A stretch of DNA of 64,000 nucleotides from Bacteroidota bacterium (GTDB taxonomy: Bacteria > Bacteroidota > Ignavibacteria > Ignavibacteriales > Ignavibacteriaceae), in contig JAKAGZ010000007.1 in the NCBI GenBank assembly GCA_021815365.1, positions 1 to 64,000 of the forward strand, read 5' to 3'. The position numbers and the translations under genes were made by a program. Shown piece by piece: positions 54,801-63,039 of this stretch. The notes beneath the pieces are model-generated. The model ran no database searches. It was not told where the DNA came from and was given only the letters and a program-made list of their open reading frames with translations. How positions within the stretch are numbered: the first letter of the stretch is position 1; each line of letters begins with the position of its first letter.

Positions 54801-55847
54801 GATGCAGGTCCGAGAGCACCAAATGGAAATTTGCAGGATGTTTTTTCGCAGCAGAATTCTCTGGATTTTGGTACATCCCGTCCACTTTGGAGCGGCGCAA
54901 GGATTGATCTGAAATGGCAGGTCGGGTGGTCAATAAGTAAGTCAACAACACTTACTTCAGATGCAAATGGAAATACAGCAGTTTCCTATATTTCTTCAAC
55001 AGGAAGCATATCAAGATCATTTCTTTCTTTTCCACCTGTACTTTTCCTGAAGGGATTTAACAGCGGGATCAAGAAAGTTCATGATCTTTACAATCCGCTT
55101 GCGGCAGATCCCGCTAAAAATCTTTCCGATGCTTTTGTGCATGGTTTTGAAAGTCTGCCATTGGCTTCAAAGTTAGGTTTCCTTAGCAAAGTTATGAATT
55201 ATATTCCCAGACCAAACTGGCACATAACCTGGGACGGGCTTCAGAATTTATTTTTCCTGAAGAAGATTACTGATAATGTTTCATTAGATCATGCCTACAC
55301 TTCAACTTATACCGAAGGCTGGATTATTACACCGGACGGTACAAGACAAACACAGACTCAAAGAGTTCAGTACGGGTTCGCACCGTTGATCGGGCTTAAT
55401 TTTACTTTCGCAAGGCTTTGGAACGGTGTACTGGTCAGCAGCATAAAATATTCAACCAGAACAAGTTTTGATCTCGGTATTTCAACAAGAAATGTTATTG
55501 AATCTTTTTCAAAAGATTTTGGTATCACTGCCGGTTATTCAAAATCCGGCTTTGAAATTCCTTTGTTCGGAGTATCATTAAAAAATGATATAGAGTTCAG
55601 CTTCTCATATACAAATACAAGAAATTCCAGTATCATTTATGATATGATTAATTTTAATGAAAATGGTGTTCCGCAGGATGGTACAACACGAGTTACAATT
55701 GAACCGCGTGTAAAATATACAATCAGTTCACGAGTGCAGCTTACAGTTTTTTATACAAGAACAACAGTTAATCCCGAAGGAGCTTCAAGAATACCTCCTT
55801 CGGTGCAGAACATCGCGGGCTTGGATGTGCATATTTCGATACAATGA
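48897..55847 (+). CDS. sprA: SprA, outer-membrane T9SS translocon (gliding motility) protein
   Basis: SprA forms the giant 36-strand barrel through which T9SS cargo leaves the cell. About 2316 residues fit the family's size. Recognisable segments include NETTQGITTSFLGNTRNEPD, NVDGTIGDKLNIKADWNTER, AYIDDFEGSKRIIPVGLNYT and the repeated NGNPLKEGVDYLVDYNIGQL type. The first ATG/TTG reading (TTG, 49110) would lack a signal sequence. The same frame is open upstream to a TAA at 48873 and encodes a basic start, KSLYWLKE, and a hydrophobic stretch, IFSAAFVSALLFYVGINLGF, clearly a signal sequence. The only plausible start there is ATT at 48897, with agg 7 bases before it. Confidence 0.9.
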   Translation: MTRKSLYWLKEIFSAAFVSALLFYVGINLGFDSPRDYQINTSLWIPACIKINSCLNEYQKLITSENEDQNDLKFHSPETQKNKDILFAADTTDKIDSIKVIPDSLLLKKDTLTIKNDTVKVDKYAQDSTARIENFHYQRNPLPVTTLGSRYIPPFYAQPSQGMITRTVQIDSTGKYVLIKEEINGIPYKTLLRLPLDEYIQMQLAANQTEDWKQLGKAYELKATKKELGQLIKNITNFEIPLPSVGVLSIFGAPKISLRIGGAIDIHGAWRNETTQGITTSFLGNTRNEPDFRQTVQVNVDGTIGDKLNIKADWNTERTFQYENQLKIKYTGYEDEIVQSVEAGNVSLQTSPLVGGSEALFGLKALFKFGPFSLTTLASQKKGTIKTVSVSGGATSSEFNLRAYDYSTNNFFLDTVYASEIPSLNLFNKYYGSATPIINEYYRVTYIEVWKSVSTTIRNNSKERQANAYINLPALKAGQTYDDIDSIYRQEIKPIPGQSETGRFILLTPGVDYVLHPETGFITFKTQVQETDIIAVAYRQEGDPGPNNDLYYGELLSSSKADTTQKLVLKLVKPANLQPQYTEAWKLMLKNIYPVGGRNIKKDGFEFNIKYEKTGQDPVIELPTASGTVKLLNAFGLDNVDAANNPNPDDKFDFRPGITIIPETGEVIFPTLQPFGADFNSKLPDSLKFQDVYDTTKTFARQNTVRDKWELVGKYSGEATSTYQLGFNIVENSVRVYLNGNPLKEGVDYLVDYNIGQLTIRNDAALVPGADLKISYEQNDLFQLASKTLLGARGLLEISPRTQLGFSILNLNQQSLTQKVRIGEEPLSNTIMGVDFKTSADLPIITNILDKLISTREMSTINLSGEYAYMKPDPNTIKSTIPDDNGQSVAYIDDFEGSKRIIPVGLNYTGWKDISPPAELPTLPLNTSFRSMMDYKGKSFWYSLTPSNVSVPDIWGSRKKVARQDQQVAVLDYYFIPDSFGTYNYYPNLKGDKTKDWGGMMRLLSTTANNLVEENVQFIEFWLNISEAPKNAKLFIDLGRISEDVIPNNKLDTEDKNFNDVLEPGEDTGIDGLTDSQEGNPALNPNLYKGPPTNNSSDPSGDDFSFRQTQPGVVNPMDYYNINGTEGNAQLSDIGRIPDTEDLNRNGNLDLVNSFFRYEIPLDTNTQTNKFNQGTVAGKGWYFFRIPLKDTSQQVGNPSFSTVETIRLFVTGVTSQVHVRLAEFNLVGNQWQKVLPQDTTMEVSVINIEDNANYTSPPGVFQQRDQTRPDEQVYGNEQSLDLKIINLPVGQAREAVKYLTAPLDVFNYSQMKLFIHGDENTGIGSVSSSDPKDYNSEVYFRFGIDTNNFYEYRQPVRPGWNDIAIKFSDLTAIKEARDSVNQLIRQPVPGSPGSFYSLRGNPTLTLVKFLLVGIYNKGSSTSPTPVSGEVWVNELRVIGADNHPGWAYSFASSLHLADLGNINFNIQGKSPFFHQLSDRFGNRIQTKNWSLSADLDVLRLMPFNLPGSSFKLNYSHTESLGEPLYLPGTDILVSQAAQQLDTKRGSGKSSISGASLIEQSKTVSLSDSWSATNVRIKIPTNLWWLNDTFNSLSYGFSYNFSSSSSPTVQSNRGWLWLANINYGLNLSQDYYFKPADIPVIGTLFGIFSDYRDAKIYYLPQSIAWSITARRTRNSNIPRPQGNSAIQPIISRDFTTTRNLNLSWKMSDGGLLNLSTDYNFTINSSLANYEVDAAGNQRSESSIWRDIFSGKTFGKDFQYQQTLNLQSAPQLPRLWDIYKYFTLTAGYSVSYQWSYDFRQQQLGRSAGFNNRTSFGLSLKWKALTAPLFAETKAEEKNKEQEVQTNVQQVKTSRSGRIRVLTGNEELDMRNILKSNKDTTNVKNENVVVSEDTTSKGIKIIPIKRALFFLRDIAKSIFFDYESINFNFSSSNNISKTGLRANSSGFSNFFGIKFNPANGPSRSFMLGLDQDAGPRAPNGNLQDVFSQQNSLDFGTSRPLWSGARIDLKWQVGWSISKSTTLTSDANGNTAVSYISSTGSISRSFLSFPPVLFLKGFNSGIKKVHDLYNPLAADPAKNLSDAFVHGFESLPLASKLGFLSKVMNYIPRPNWHITWDGLQNLFFLKKITDNVSLDHAYTSTYTEGWIITPDGTRQTQTQRVQYGFAPLIGLNFTFARLWNGVLVSSIKYSTRTSFDLGISTRNVIESFSKDFGITAGYSKSGFEIPLFGVSLKNDIEFSFSYTNTRNSSIIYDMINFNENGVPQDGTTRVTIEPRVKYTISSRVQLTVFYTRTTVNPEGASRIPPSVQNIAGLDVHISIQ

Positions 55848-55915
55848 AAACTTTACATTTTTTTTTAACTATAATTTGCTTTTATTGAATTAGAAAATCT
55901 ACAAAAATCTGTCAG

Positions 55916-57484
55916 ATGAAGATGAAAAAAATATTATGGGTTGATGATGAAATAGATCTGCTGCGTTCGCATATTATCTTTCTTTCGGAAAAAGGATTTG
56001 ATGTTGATACAGTTACAAACGGCGAAGATGCAATTACTTCTGTAAAAGAAAATGAATATGACCTGATTTTTCTTGATGAAATGATGGCTGGCAAAGGCGG
56101 ACTTGAAACTCTTGGTGAAATAAAAGAATTCAATCCGAATATTCCCGTTGTTATGATAACGAAGAGCGAGGAAGAATCTTTAATGAACGACGCTATCGGA
56201 AGTAAGATCAGCGATTACCTGACAAAGCCTGTTAATCCAAGCCAGGTGCTGCTCGTTTGTAAAAAAATTCTTGAGGGCAAAGAAATTTCGGGGCAATACG
56301 TTACAAAGGATTATTTGAATGACTTCAATACTATATCCAGAGCGTTAATGGATAATCTTTCTTATGATCAGTGGATTGATTTATATCTGAAGCTTGTAAA
56401 CTGGGATCTTGAGTTAGACGTACACCCGGGGATAGAATTAAGGCAGTCTTTGAATGAGCAAAAGAAGGAAGCCAATAAAGAGTTCTCCAAATTTGTTGAA
56501 AGAAAATATAAGGAGTGGGTTGGTTCTACCGGCTCAGGTCAAACTCCGACACTTTCAAACGAAATAATTGAAAAGTATGTTATCAATCATCTTATGAACG
56601 AAAATAATGCAGTTTTCTTTTTTGTCCTTGATTGTTTAAGGCTGGATCAGTGGCTGCTTATGGAAAAATTACTGATCAATGATTTTAAGATTGAAAAAGA
56701 TTATTATTATTCAATATTACCTACAGCTACCCCTTATGCGAGGAATGCTTTGTTTGCGGGACTTTTCCCTTCCGAAATTGAAGTTCATTATCCTGAGTTT
56801 TGGGAATCAGGCGGTGATGATGAAAACAGCATGAATAAATATGAAAAAGAACTGCTTCAGCTTCTGCTTGACAGAAAACGCATAAAGTTAAAGAATGAAT
56901 TGAAATATATAAAGATAATTGATCCTGAAGTTGGAAGAAATTTTGAACATAACATTATGTCTTATCAAAACACACATTTCACTGCCGTAGTTGTAAATTT
57001 TCTTGATATGATGGTGCACGGCAGATCTGATTCAGACCTGCTGAAAGAAATTGCACCAGACGAAGCAGCCTATCGTTCGTTGACAAACACATGGTTCAAT
57101 CATTCTTCCTTGCTTACGACATTTAAGGCACTCTCAAAAATTAAAAATGCAAAAATTATTATAACAACAGATCATGGCAGCATAAGGTCTTTACGTGGAG
57201 CTAAAGTCTTGGGTGATAAGGAAGCCTCAACCAATTTGAGGTTTAAATACGGCAGGAACCTGAAAGTAGATGAGAAGCATGCAATTTATATTAAGAATCC
57301 AGGCGAGTATAAATTGCCCAGGCGCGGCGTAACAATAAATTATATTATAGCCAAAGAAGATTATTACTTTGTTTACCCGACTGACTATCATAAGTATCTG
57401 ACTTACTATAAAGATACATTCCAGCACGGTGGTATTTCTATGGAAGAAATGATTCTTCCTGTAATTACAATGGAACCGAGATAA
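55916..57484 (+). CDS. porX: PorX-type response regulator with PglZ (alkaline phosphatase-like) domain
   Basis: The 522-residue protein has an N-terminal receiver domain (about 4-120; acidic pocket D10-D11, phosphoacceptor D54 in LIFLDEMM, TK and YLTKPV motifs). A helical linker and a PglZ/alkaline-phosphatase-superfamily domain follow (about 215-510; FVLDCLRLDQWLLMEKLL, LPTATPYARNALFAGLFPSE, IITTDHGSIR). This architecture is that of PorX, which controls T9SS genes in Porphyromonas and Flavobacterium. It lies 68 bases after sprA. Either of two ATGs (55916, 55922) may be the start. It leads an operon-like run to panC. Confidence 0.9.
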   Translation: MKMKKILWVDDEIDLLRSHIIFLSEKGFDVDTVTNGEDAITSVKENEYDLIFLDEMMAGKGGLETLGEIKEFNPNIPVVMITKSEEESLMNDAIGSKISDYLTKPVNPSQVLLVCKKILEGKEISGQYVTKDYLNDFNTISRALMDNLSYDQWIDLYLKLVNWDLELDVHPGIELRQSLNEQKKEANKEFSKFVERKYKEWVGSTGSGQTPTLSNEIIEKYVINHLMNENNAVFFFVLDCLRLDQWLLMEKLLINDFKIEKDYYYSILPTATPYARNALFAGLFPSEIEVHYPEFWESGGDDENSMNKYEKELLQLLLDRKRIKLKNELKYIKIIDPEVGRNFEHNIMSYQNTHFTAVVVNFLDMMVHGRSDSDLLKEIAPDEAAYRSLTNTWFNHSSLLTTFKALSKIKNAKIIITTDHGSIRSLRGAKVLGDKEASTNLRFKYGRNLKVDEKHAIYIKNPGEYKLPRRGVTINYIIAKEDYYFVYPTDYHKYLTYYKDTFQHGGISMEEMILPVITMEPR

Positions 57485-57486
57485 AA

Positions 57487-57915
57487 GTGAGATATCCAAA
57501 TTCTTTGAAAATTATTTCTGAGGATGGTACAAAAAAAATCGCGGATGATTTTTCTAAAACCATTAAAAACGGTGATGTAATTATACTGAATGGGGAATTA
57601 GGTTCGGGCAAGACTTTTTTTGTTAAGCAGGCTGCTAAAAATTTTGGCATTCATAATGTTTCAAGTCCGACTTTTGCTATCGTTAATGAATATAATGGTG
57701 ATCGTAAAATTTACCATTTCGATTTTTACCGTATAGAAAAATCAGAGGAGCTTTTTGATATTGGGTTTAACGATTATATAAATGATAAAGAATCTATAAT
57801 ATTTATTGAATGGGGTAATCTGTTTCCCGAAATTTTACCTGAAGCAAGAATTGAAATCAAAATAATTGTGAATGAAGATTTCAGCAGGGAATTTAAGTTC
57901 GAAAAATATGAATAA
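57487..57915 (+). CDS. tsaE: tRNA threonylcarbamoyladenosine biosynthesis ATPase TsaE
   Basis: TsaE is the ATPase that resets the TsaBDE complex making the t6A modification at position 37 of ANN-decoding tRNAs. The 142-residue protein has Walker A GELGSGKTFF (about 36-45), SSPTFAIVNEY, HFDFYRIEKSEELFDIGFND and a Walker-B-like IIFIEWGN. GTG is the start, 3 bases after porX. The last 8 bases overlap tsaB. Confidence 0.92.
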   Translation: MRYPNSLKIISEDGTKKIADDFSKTIKNGDVIILNGELGSGKTFFVKQAAKNFGIHNVSSPTFAIVNEYNGDRKIYHFDFYRIEKSEELFDIGFNDYINDKESIIFIEWGNLFPEILPEARIEIKIIVNEDFSREFKFEKYE

Positions 57916-58579
57916 TGAGAGACCAATATTAGCAATAGAAAGCTCCGAATCCTTTTGCGGAGTTGGGGTTTATTTTTCAGATGACAAATATTTTCATACT
58001 GTCTTAAAGGATAAACATTCTCATTCAGAACTAATAATGGATTCGGTAGACTATGTGCTAAGATCTTCAGGTGTACAGTTAAACGATCTCAGTGCCATTG
58101 CAGTTTCATCGGGTCCTGGTTCATTTACCGGGCTTCGTATCGGGATGTCAGCGGCGAAAGGTCTTGCTTTCGGGTCTGGGTTATCAATTATACCAGTTCC
58201 AACTTTCGAAGCTATGGCTATGCAAATATCAGAGTTTTTAAACGAAGGAGATAAATTCATTATAGCAAACAGTGTAAACTCAGATGAGATGTATTATGCA
58301 AAGTTTCAAGTTAATCTTAATAAAGCTATATTTGTGGAAAACCTGAAGATATTAAAGAGCAAATATCTTGAAATGAATGATTTTGAACCAATTTTTGGCA
58401 ATGTGATTTCCAATTATGATTATGAAAAGAGAAAATTTCGGAACGTTACTGCACCGGATTCTGTTTATATTGCTAAATGGGCTAAGCAATACGGCGAAAA
58501 ACTTAAAACTAATAATTTTGATTATTTAGAACCGAATTATCTTAAAAATTTTATAGTGAAGGTAAAAAATAATGCTTAA
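57908..58579 (+). CDS. tsaB: tRNA threonylcarbamoyladenosine biosynthesis protein TsaB
   Basis: TsaB is the inactive TsaD paralogue that scaffolds the t6A enzyme. The 223-residue protein starts ERPILAIESSESFCGVGVYF after MNN, has the HSELIMDSVDYVLRSSG segment and the family signature VSSGPGSFTGLRIGMSAAKG. ATG at 57908 is preferred to an upstream in-frame start at 57872 because ILAIESS should lie near the N-terminus. The gene overlaps tsaE by 8 bases and the next gene by 8 bases. Confidence 0.92.
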   Translation: MNNERPILAIESSESFCGVGVYFSDDKYFHTVLKDKHSHSELIMDSVDYVLRSSGVQLNDLSAIAVSSGPGSFTGLRIGMSAAKGLAFGSGLSIIPVPTFEAMAMQISEFLNEGDKFIIANSVNSDEMYYAKFQVNLNKAIFVENLKILKSKYLEMNDFEPIFGNVISNYDYEKRKFRNVTAPDSVYIAKWAKQYGEKLKTNNFDYLEPNYLKNFIVKVKNNA

Positions 58580-59327
58580 GAAAATTTTTTATTTGTCACT
58601 TTTCATTTGTCCTTTTTTAATTTCCCAAACAATTAAACCAAGGATATCTGTTCAGAAAGTAGAACATGACTTTGGGAGTTCTGCGGGTTCGTATACTTTT
58701 CTGATATATAACAGCGGCGGCGGGGTGTTGAAAATTAATAAAGTGCGCACAACCTGTAGCTGCCTCACGACCAGCCTTGATAAGAATGAAATACCGATGG
58801 CTGATTCTGCTAAATTAACTGTAGATTTTTCAGGCTCTAACGGAAAGGGACAAATGCTGGAATATATTTATGTTTCTACAAATGACGAAACAACTCCTGA
58901 GCTGAGATTAACAGTAGCAGCGGATAAACAAATTCCCCCTCTGATTTTTCCAAACTTGTCAAGTTATGATTCAACAGGTAACAAGAAGGAACGACCGGCA
59001 GATTCTCCAATAATCTATTTTGCAGAAACCTCTCATGACTTTGGTGCTGTTACAAAAGGTAATGTTGTAGGTTTTAACTTTACTGTTATGAATAAAGGTA
59101 AATCAAAACTGATAATTAAAAGGATAAGGACTTCCTGTGGATGTACGGCAGCTTTGGCAGATAATAATACAATCGAACCAGGTAAGAGCACAATAATTCA
59201 TACTGAATTTGATTCTTCATTTTTGGACGGCAAAATACACCGGACTATTGAGGTTATATCAAATGACCCGCTTAGTGAAAAAACTATATTGAACATTTAT
59301 GCAGATGTAAAACCAGGATCAAACTGA
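58572..59327 (+). CDS. secreted protein with two DUF1573 (Ig-like) domains
   Basis: The 251-residue protein has a signal peptide (about 1-18). It carries two DUF1573 repeats (about 30-115 and 145-245), each with the pattern HDFG...G..V...F...N.G...L.I...R.(T/S)CGC-like: [12 protein letters not shown] and [13 protein letters not shown]. The cysteine pairs sit where metal or disulfide roles have been suggested for the family, but function is unknown. It is translationally coupled on both sides (8-base overlap with tsaB, 1-base overlap with accD). Confidence 0.85.
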   Translation: MLKKIFYLSLFICPFLISQTIKPRISVQKVEHDFGSSAGSYTFLIYNSGGGVLKINKVRTTCSCLTTSLDKNEIPMADSAKLTVDFSGSNGKGQMLEYIYVSTNDETTPELRLTVAADKQIPPLIFPNLSSYDSTGNKKERPADSPIIYFAETSHDFGAVTKGNVVGFNFTVMNKGKSKLIIKRIRTSCGCTAALADNNTIEPGKSTIIHTEFDSSFLDGKIHRTIEVISNDPLSEKTILNIYADVKPGSN

Positions 59328-60166
59328 TGGCGTGGTTTAGAAGATCAAAAGAAAATATTTCGCCTGATTCACAAAAGAAAGATTTGCCGGATGGACTGTG
59401 GGAGAAATGTCCAAACTGCAGCGAGATAATTCATAAAAAGCAGCTCGAAGCGAATCTCTGGACCTGTATTAAATGTAATAATCATTTCAGGATCGGAAGT
59501 GAAGAATATTTTAATTTTCTTCTCGATAAAAATACCTTTAAGGAAATGGATAAAAAGATGCGTTCTAACGATCCTTTGGAATTTGAGGATACAAAAAAAT
59601 ATTCTGTTAGAATTCAGGAGACAATAAAAAAATTAAATTTGTACGATGCAGTCAGAACAGGCACAGGTAAATTAAACGGTATAGAAGTAGCTATTGGCTG
59701 CATGGATTTTAGTTTTATTGGCGGAAGTATGGGTTCGGTCGTTGGTGAAAAATTAAGCAGGTTAATTGATAAAGCTTATAAGAATAACCTTCCCTTAATT
59801 ATTATTTCTGCCAGCGGAGGAGCACGAATGATGGAAGGAGCCTTCTCGCTTATGCAGATGGCAAAGACGAGTTCCAGGCTGGCAAGACTTTCGGAAGCAA
59901 AAATACCTTATATTTCAATCCTTACTGATCCTACAACCGGCGGTACTACTGCCAGTTATGCTATGCTCGGTGATATTCATATAGCTGAGCCGCAGGCATT
60001 GATTGGTTTTGCAGGACCAAGGGTAATAAAGCAAACTATCGGGAAAGACTTACCCAAAGGTTTTCAGAAATCAGAATTTCTTTTAGAACAGGGATTCATC
60101 GATATTATTTCTCATAGGAAAGATCTTAAATCTAATATTTATAATATCTTGACATTAATGACCTGA
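59327..60166 (+). CDS. accD: acetyl-CoA carboxylase carboxyltransferase subunit beta
   Basis: AccD with AccA transfers CO2 from biotin to acetyl-CoA, the first step of fatty-acid synthesis. The 279-residue protein has the N-terminal four-cysteine zinc ribbon KCPNCSEI and [10 protein letters not shown], then the crotonase-like core with [40 protein letters not shown] and [20 protein letters not shown]. It ends near [20 protein letters not shown]. Start and stop overlap fit the dense operon. The biotin ligase that would charge its partner AccB lies 1.6 kb away on the other strand. Confidence 0.95.
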   Translation: MAWFRRSKENISPDSQKKDLPDGLWEKCPNCSEIIHKKQLEANLWTCIKCNNHFRIGSEEYFNFLLDKNTFKEMDKKMRSNDPLEFEDTKKYSVRIQETIKKLNLYDAVRTGTGKLNGIEVAIGCMDFSFIGGSMGSVVGEKLSRLIDKAYKNNLPLIIISASGGARMMEGAFSLMQMAKTSSRLARLSEAKIPYISILTDPTTGGTTASYAMLGDIHIAEPQALIGFAGPRVIKQTIGKDLPKGFQKSEFLLEQGFIDIISHRKDLKSNIYNILTLMT

Positions 60167-60177
60167 GGTCATATATC

Positions 60178-61026
60178 ATAATTATTTCTACTATATCAGG
60201 GATACAAAAAAAAGTAAAGCAGTTAAGGTCTGAGGGCAAGTCTATAGGTTTTGTTCCTACAATGGGCTATTTACACGCCGGACATATCTCTTTAATCAGA
60301 AGATCACTAAAAAAAACTGATGTAACAATTGTATCAATTTTTGTTAATCCTGCTCAGTTTGCTCCCACTGAAGATTTTGAAAAATATCCACGTGATTTAA
60401 AAAGGGATAAAAGTATTTTAAGGAAGGAGAGTGTTGATATTTTATTTTATCCTGATGCCGGCGAAATATATCAGAATGAGTTTCAATCGTATGTTGATGT
60501 CACAGAGATGTCAAAAAAATTCGAAGGAGAATTCAGGCCATCACACTTTAGAGGAGTTACTACAATTGTTGCTATGCTGTTTAATTGTATTAAACCTGAT
60601 TTTGTTTTTCTAGGGCAAAAGGATGCACAGCAGGCAGCGATCATTCAAAGAATGGTAAATGATCTGAAATTCGACCTAAAGATTATCATTTGCCCTATCG
60701 TCAGAGAAAAAGATGGGCTTGCACTAAGCTCCAGGAATGTCTATCTCTCACATCAGGAGAGGAAAGACGCGCTTGTGCTGAACAATTCTCTTAAGCTTGC
60801 TGCTAAAATGATCAAAGAAGGTGAGAGAGAATCATCAAAAATTTTATCAGAGATGGAAAGATTGATTCGTTCTGTTAAGTCTTCCAAACTTGACTATCTG
60901 AAAATTGTTCGCCAGGATTCTTTTACAGAAGCTAAGACGCTTAATAAAGGTCTGAAATATTATATCCTTGTAGCCTGCTGGATCGGTAAAACCCGCCTGA
61001 TAGATAATTTGCTAATTAAAGTTTAG
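60178..61026 (+). CDS. panC: pantothenate synthetase
   Basis: PanC joins pantoate and beta-alanine with ATP to make pantothenate. The protein has the ATP-site motif VPTMGYLHAGHISLIRRS, FVNPAQFAPTEDFEKYPRDL, FLGQKDAQQAAIIQRMVNDL and LALSSRNVYLS. The first ATG (60262) lies inside the conserved VPTMG motif, so the real start must be upstream. The frame is open back into accD and encodes IIISTISGIQKKVKQLRSEG, the usual PanC N-terminus. With ATA at 60178 as start the product has 282 residues, the normal length, and gagg lies 9 bases before it. No ATG, GTG or TTG is available there. Confidence 0.9.
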   Translation: MIISTISGIQKKVKQLRSEGKSIGFVPTMGYLHAGHISLIRRSLKKTDVTIVSIFVNPAQFAPTEDFEKYPRDLKRDKSILRKESVDILFYPDAGEIYQNEFQSYVDVTEMSKKFEGEFRPSHFRGVTTIVAMLFNCIKPDFVFLGQKDAQQAAIIQRMVNDLKFDLKIIICPIVREKDGLALSSRNVYLSHQERKDALVLNNSLKLAAKMIKEGERESSKILSEMERLIRSVKSSKLDYLKIVRQDSFTEAKTLNKGLKYYILVACWIGKTRLIDNLLIKV

Positions 61027-61786
61027 ACTTTATATTTTTTTCGTAAACTGCTCTTACGCCTATTAAAACTAATTCGTTGACGAGTTTGTGTTTTATTTTC
61101 AAATGCGGCGTTATAGCGGGAGAATTTCCTCCAGTTACATAAATATGAATTTTTCTTGCTTTATATTTTATTTTCAATTCGTTAATACTTTTTTCTAATA
61201 ACCCGACTGTTGAATTTACTACGCCGCTTGAAATTGCCTCAAAAGTATTTCTACCGATCATTTTTTTATAACTTAAGTTTGAGACTTTTGGCAATTCTGC
61301 TGTTTGACTGTTTAATAACTCAGTCATCATTTTAATTCCTGGTGAGATAATTCCTCCAATAAAAACACCGGGAAATTTTACAAAGTTTAAAGTTGTTGCG
61401 GTTCCGAAGTCAATCGAAATTATAAAATCGTTTTTACTGTAATCTTTAAATTCTTTTGACTGATTAAATAAATAATATGCACCTTCTGCTGAACAAATTC
61501 TGTCAATACCTAAAGTTTCCGGCTGCAAATAATCTATCCTGAGATTAAATTTTGAACTACTGGTTATTTGATAAGGTGAGATCTTAAGATTTTTCTTTAT
61601 CAGTTTGATAAATTCCTCAGACTTTCGTGTTACAACCGAACTAAAGGCTACTGCACTAATATTTTTATTTCTGTAATTATCAATTATCTCGTTTAGTGCG
61701 GTGGAAGAATTAAAATTTGAGCTTCCACTTTTATCAAATAATACCGATTTAGTTCGGGTGTTGCCAATATCGCATGCTAATAACAT
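61016..61786 (-). CDS. coaX: type III pantothenate kinase
   Basis: CoaX phosphorylates pantothenate, the first step towards coenzyme A. The 256-residue protein has the ASKHA phosphate-binding start LLACDIGNTRTKSVLF, LGIDRICSAEGAYYLF, SIDFGTATTLNF, and the GGIISPGIKMMTELL segment followed by VTGGNSP. Length is normal. It converges with panC, overlapping by 11 bases at the 3' ends, so the product of one gene is the substrate of the other. Its start overlaps the birA stop by one base (TAATG). Confidence 0.93.
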   Translation of the reverse strand: MLLACDIGNTRTKSVLFDKSGSSNFNSSTALNEIIDNYRNKNISAVAFSSVVTRKSEEFIKLIKKNLKISPYQITSSSKFNLRIDYLQPETLGIDRICSAEGAYYLFNQSKEFKDYSKNDFIISIDFGTATTLNFVKFPGVFIGGIISPGIKMMTELLNSQTAELPKVSNLSYKKMIGRNTFEAISSGVVNSTVGLLEKSINELKIKYKARKIHIYVTGGNSPAITPHLKIKHKLVNELVLIGVRAVYEKNIKSKL

Positions 61787-62559
61787 TATAGCAGACTCAC
61801 GTCCCCCAAATGAATTTTTTCAATTTTATCTTTTGTTTTCAGAAGGAGAGTTCCACTTTCATCAATATCATCAAATATTCCATACTTTATACTATTACCC
61901 TCATTAACTTCTATTTTTTCGCCGATCATTCTGCATCTTGATTTCCAATCTCTCATAATTTCTTTCGGATTTGAAAGTGTTTCATACAATATTTCTTCAA
62001 AGCTGTTTAACACCTCAGCTAATAATCTTTCCCGCTCAATAGTTTCATTCATTTCAAGTCTAATAGATGTTGGGGGAATATTAAAAGTTCCCTGGAAGGT
62101 ACTCTGATTAACGTTGATACCGATACCGATAACTAATTGCTCGATTTTGCTGCCTTGTGAGACTGCTTCCAAAAGTATTCCGCATACTTTCTTGTTATTT
62201 ATCAAGACATCGTTTGGCCATTTGAGGCTGGCGTTAAGCTGGAATAAATTTTCGATAGAAAGAGCTACAGCTAAAGAGCTGGCAAAATTTATAAGATTAA
62301 TATTTTTGGGGAAATATTTCCTGTTAGTCAGCAGTATTGAGAAATTTAAATTTTGTTCTTTAACACTGTACCATACCCTGTTTTTTCTTCCTCTGCCCTC
62401 TGTTTGTTTCTCAGCAAAAACTACCGTACCATCCACAAGATTTTTATTTTTTTTATCTAATAGGTAACTATTTGTTGAATTAATTTCTTCAGCATAAATA
62501 AAATTTCTGCCAATAAAGTCAGTGTTCAATTTAATATCGAATTTTTCCAGTTCGAGCAC
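61786..62559 (-). CDS. birA: biotin--[acetyl-CoA-carboxylase] ligase
   Basis: BirA activates biotin as biotinyl-AMP and attaches it to the biotin carrier protein. The protein has INSTNSYLLD, FAEKQTEGRGRKNRVWYS, LKWPNDVLINNKKVCGILLE and VIGIGINVNQ. It lacks an N-terminal DNA-binding domain, so it is a group I enzyme without repressor function. The GTG at 62559 is chosen: aaaaagga lies 9 bases upstream and the N-terminus (LELEKFDIKLNTDFIGRN) then matches the family. An in-frame ATG at 62607 would add 16 residues. It is co-transcribed with coaX. Confidence 0.92.
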   Translation of the reverse strand: MLELEKFDIKLNTDFIGRNFIYAEEINSTNSYLLDKKNKNLVDGTVVFAEKQTEGRGRKNRVWYSVKEQNLNFSILLTNRKYFPKNINLINFASSLAVALSIENLFQLNASLKWPNDVLINNKKVCGILLEAVSQGSKIEQLVIGIGINVNQSTFQGTFNIPPTSIRLEMNETIERERLLAEVLNSFEEILYETLSNPKEIMRDWKSRCRMIGEKIEVNEGNSIKYGIFDDIDESGTLLLKTKDKIEKIHLGDVSLL

Positions 62560-62648
62560 AATTAATATCCTTTTTTTTTCGTTAAGGTTTGACAGCTTTT
62601 TTGTCATTCTTCATAACTGAGCTGACATTTAGTCAGACATCCTGCCAA

Positions 62649-62681
62649 TTGTTAAGAAGCGCAAAAATTTAAGTAAATTTA
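62649..62681 (+). promoter_or_regulatory. possible dnaK promoter
   Basis: TTG at 62649-62651, 22 bases, and TAAATTTA at 62674-62681 resemble the Bacteroidota consensus with looser fit. The remaining gap (62608-63039) shows no CIRCE-type inverted repeat and no gene. A 9-codon reading frame at 62938 is preceded by gagg but is too short to judge. A 12-base repeat, aagttgaaatta, occurs twice just before dnaK. Confidence 0.3.
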
Positions 62682-63039
62682 ATAAGCTGTTATAAAATCA
62701 TCAGTTATTAAAATTAAAAGCAATGGCATAATGCTTGTATTATGATATACAATTTAAAAATATTTTTTCGGAGATATTAGATTACATTTATAGCATTTGA
62801 ACCTACTGTTCAGCTTAAGAATAATTATACAGCTTTTCCGTTCTATGAAAAGTATAAATAAAACCGAGAGCAACAATTTCTTTAATCCTAAGATAGACAT
62901 TTCTTAAGATGAAAAAAATATTTACGTAGAGGTCAAAATGCCTGGAATTAAAAAGAAGGTCTCAAAATAACTATCGAAAACAAAAAGTTGAAATTAACTA
63001 ATTAACAGTCTAAGTTGAAATTAAAAGGAGTGAAAAATA

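Noticed and set aside
62938-62967. Nine-codon frame with gagg before dnaK as a leader peptide
   Set aside because: Too short to judge, no regulatory codon run and no attenuator hairpin beside it.
62608-63039. CIRCE element for HrcA control of dnaK
   Set aside because: No ttagcactc / gagtgctaa inverted repeat is present in the upstream gap.
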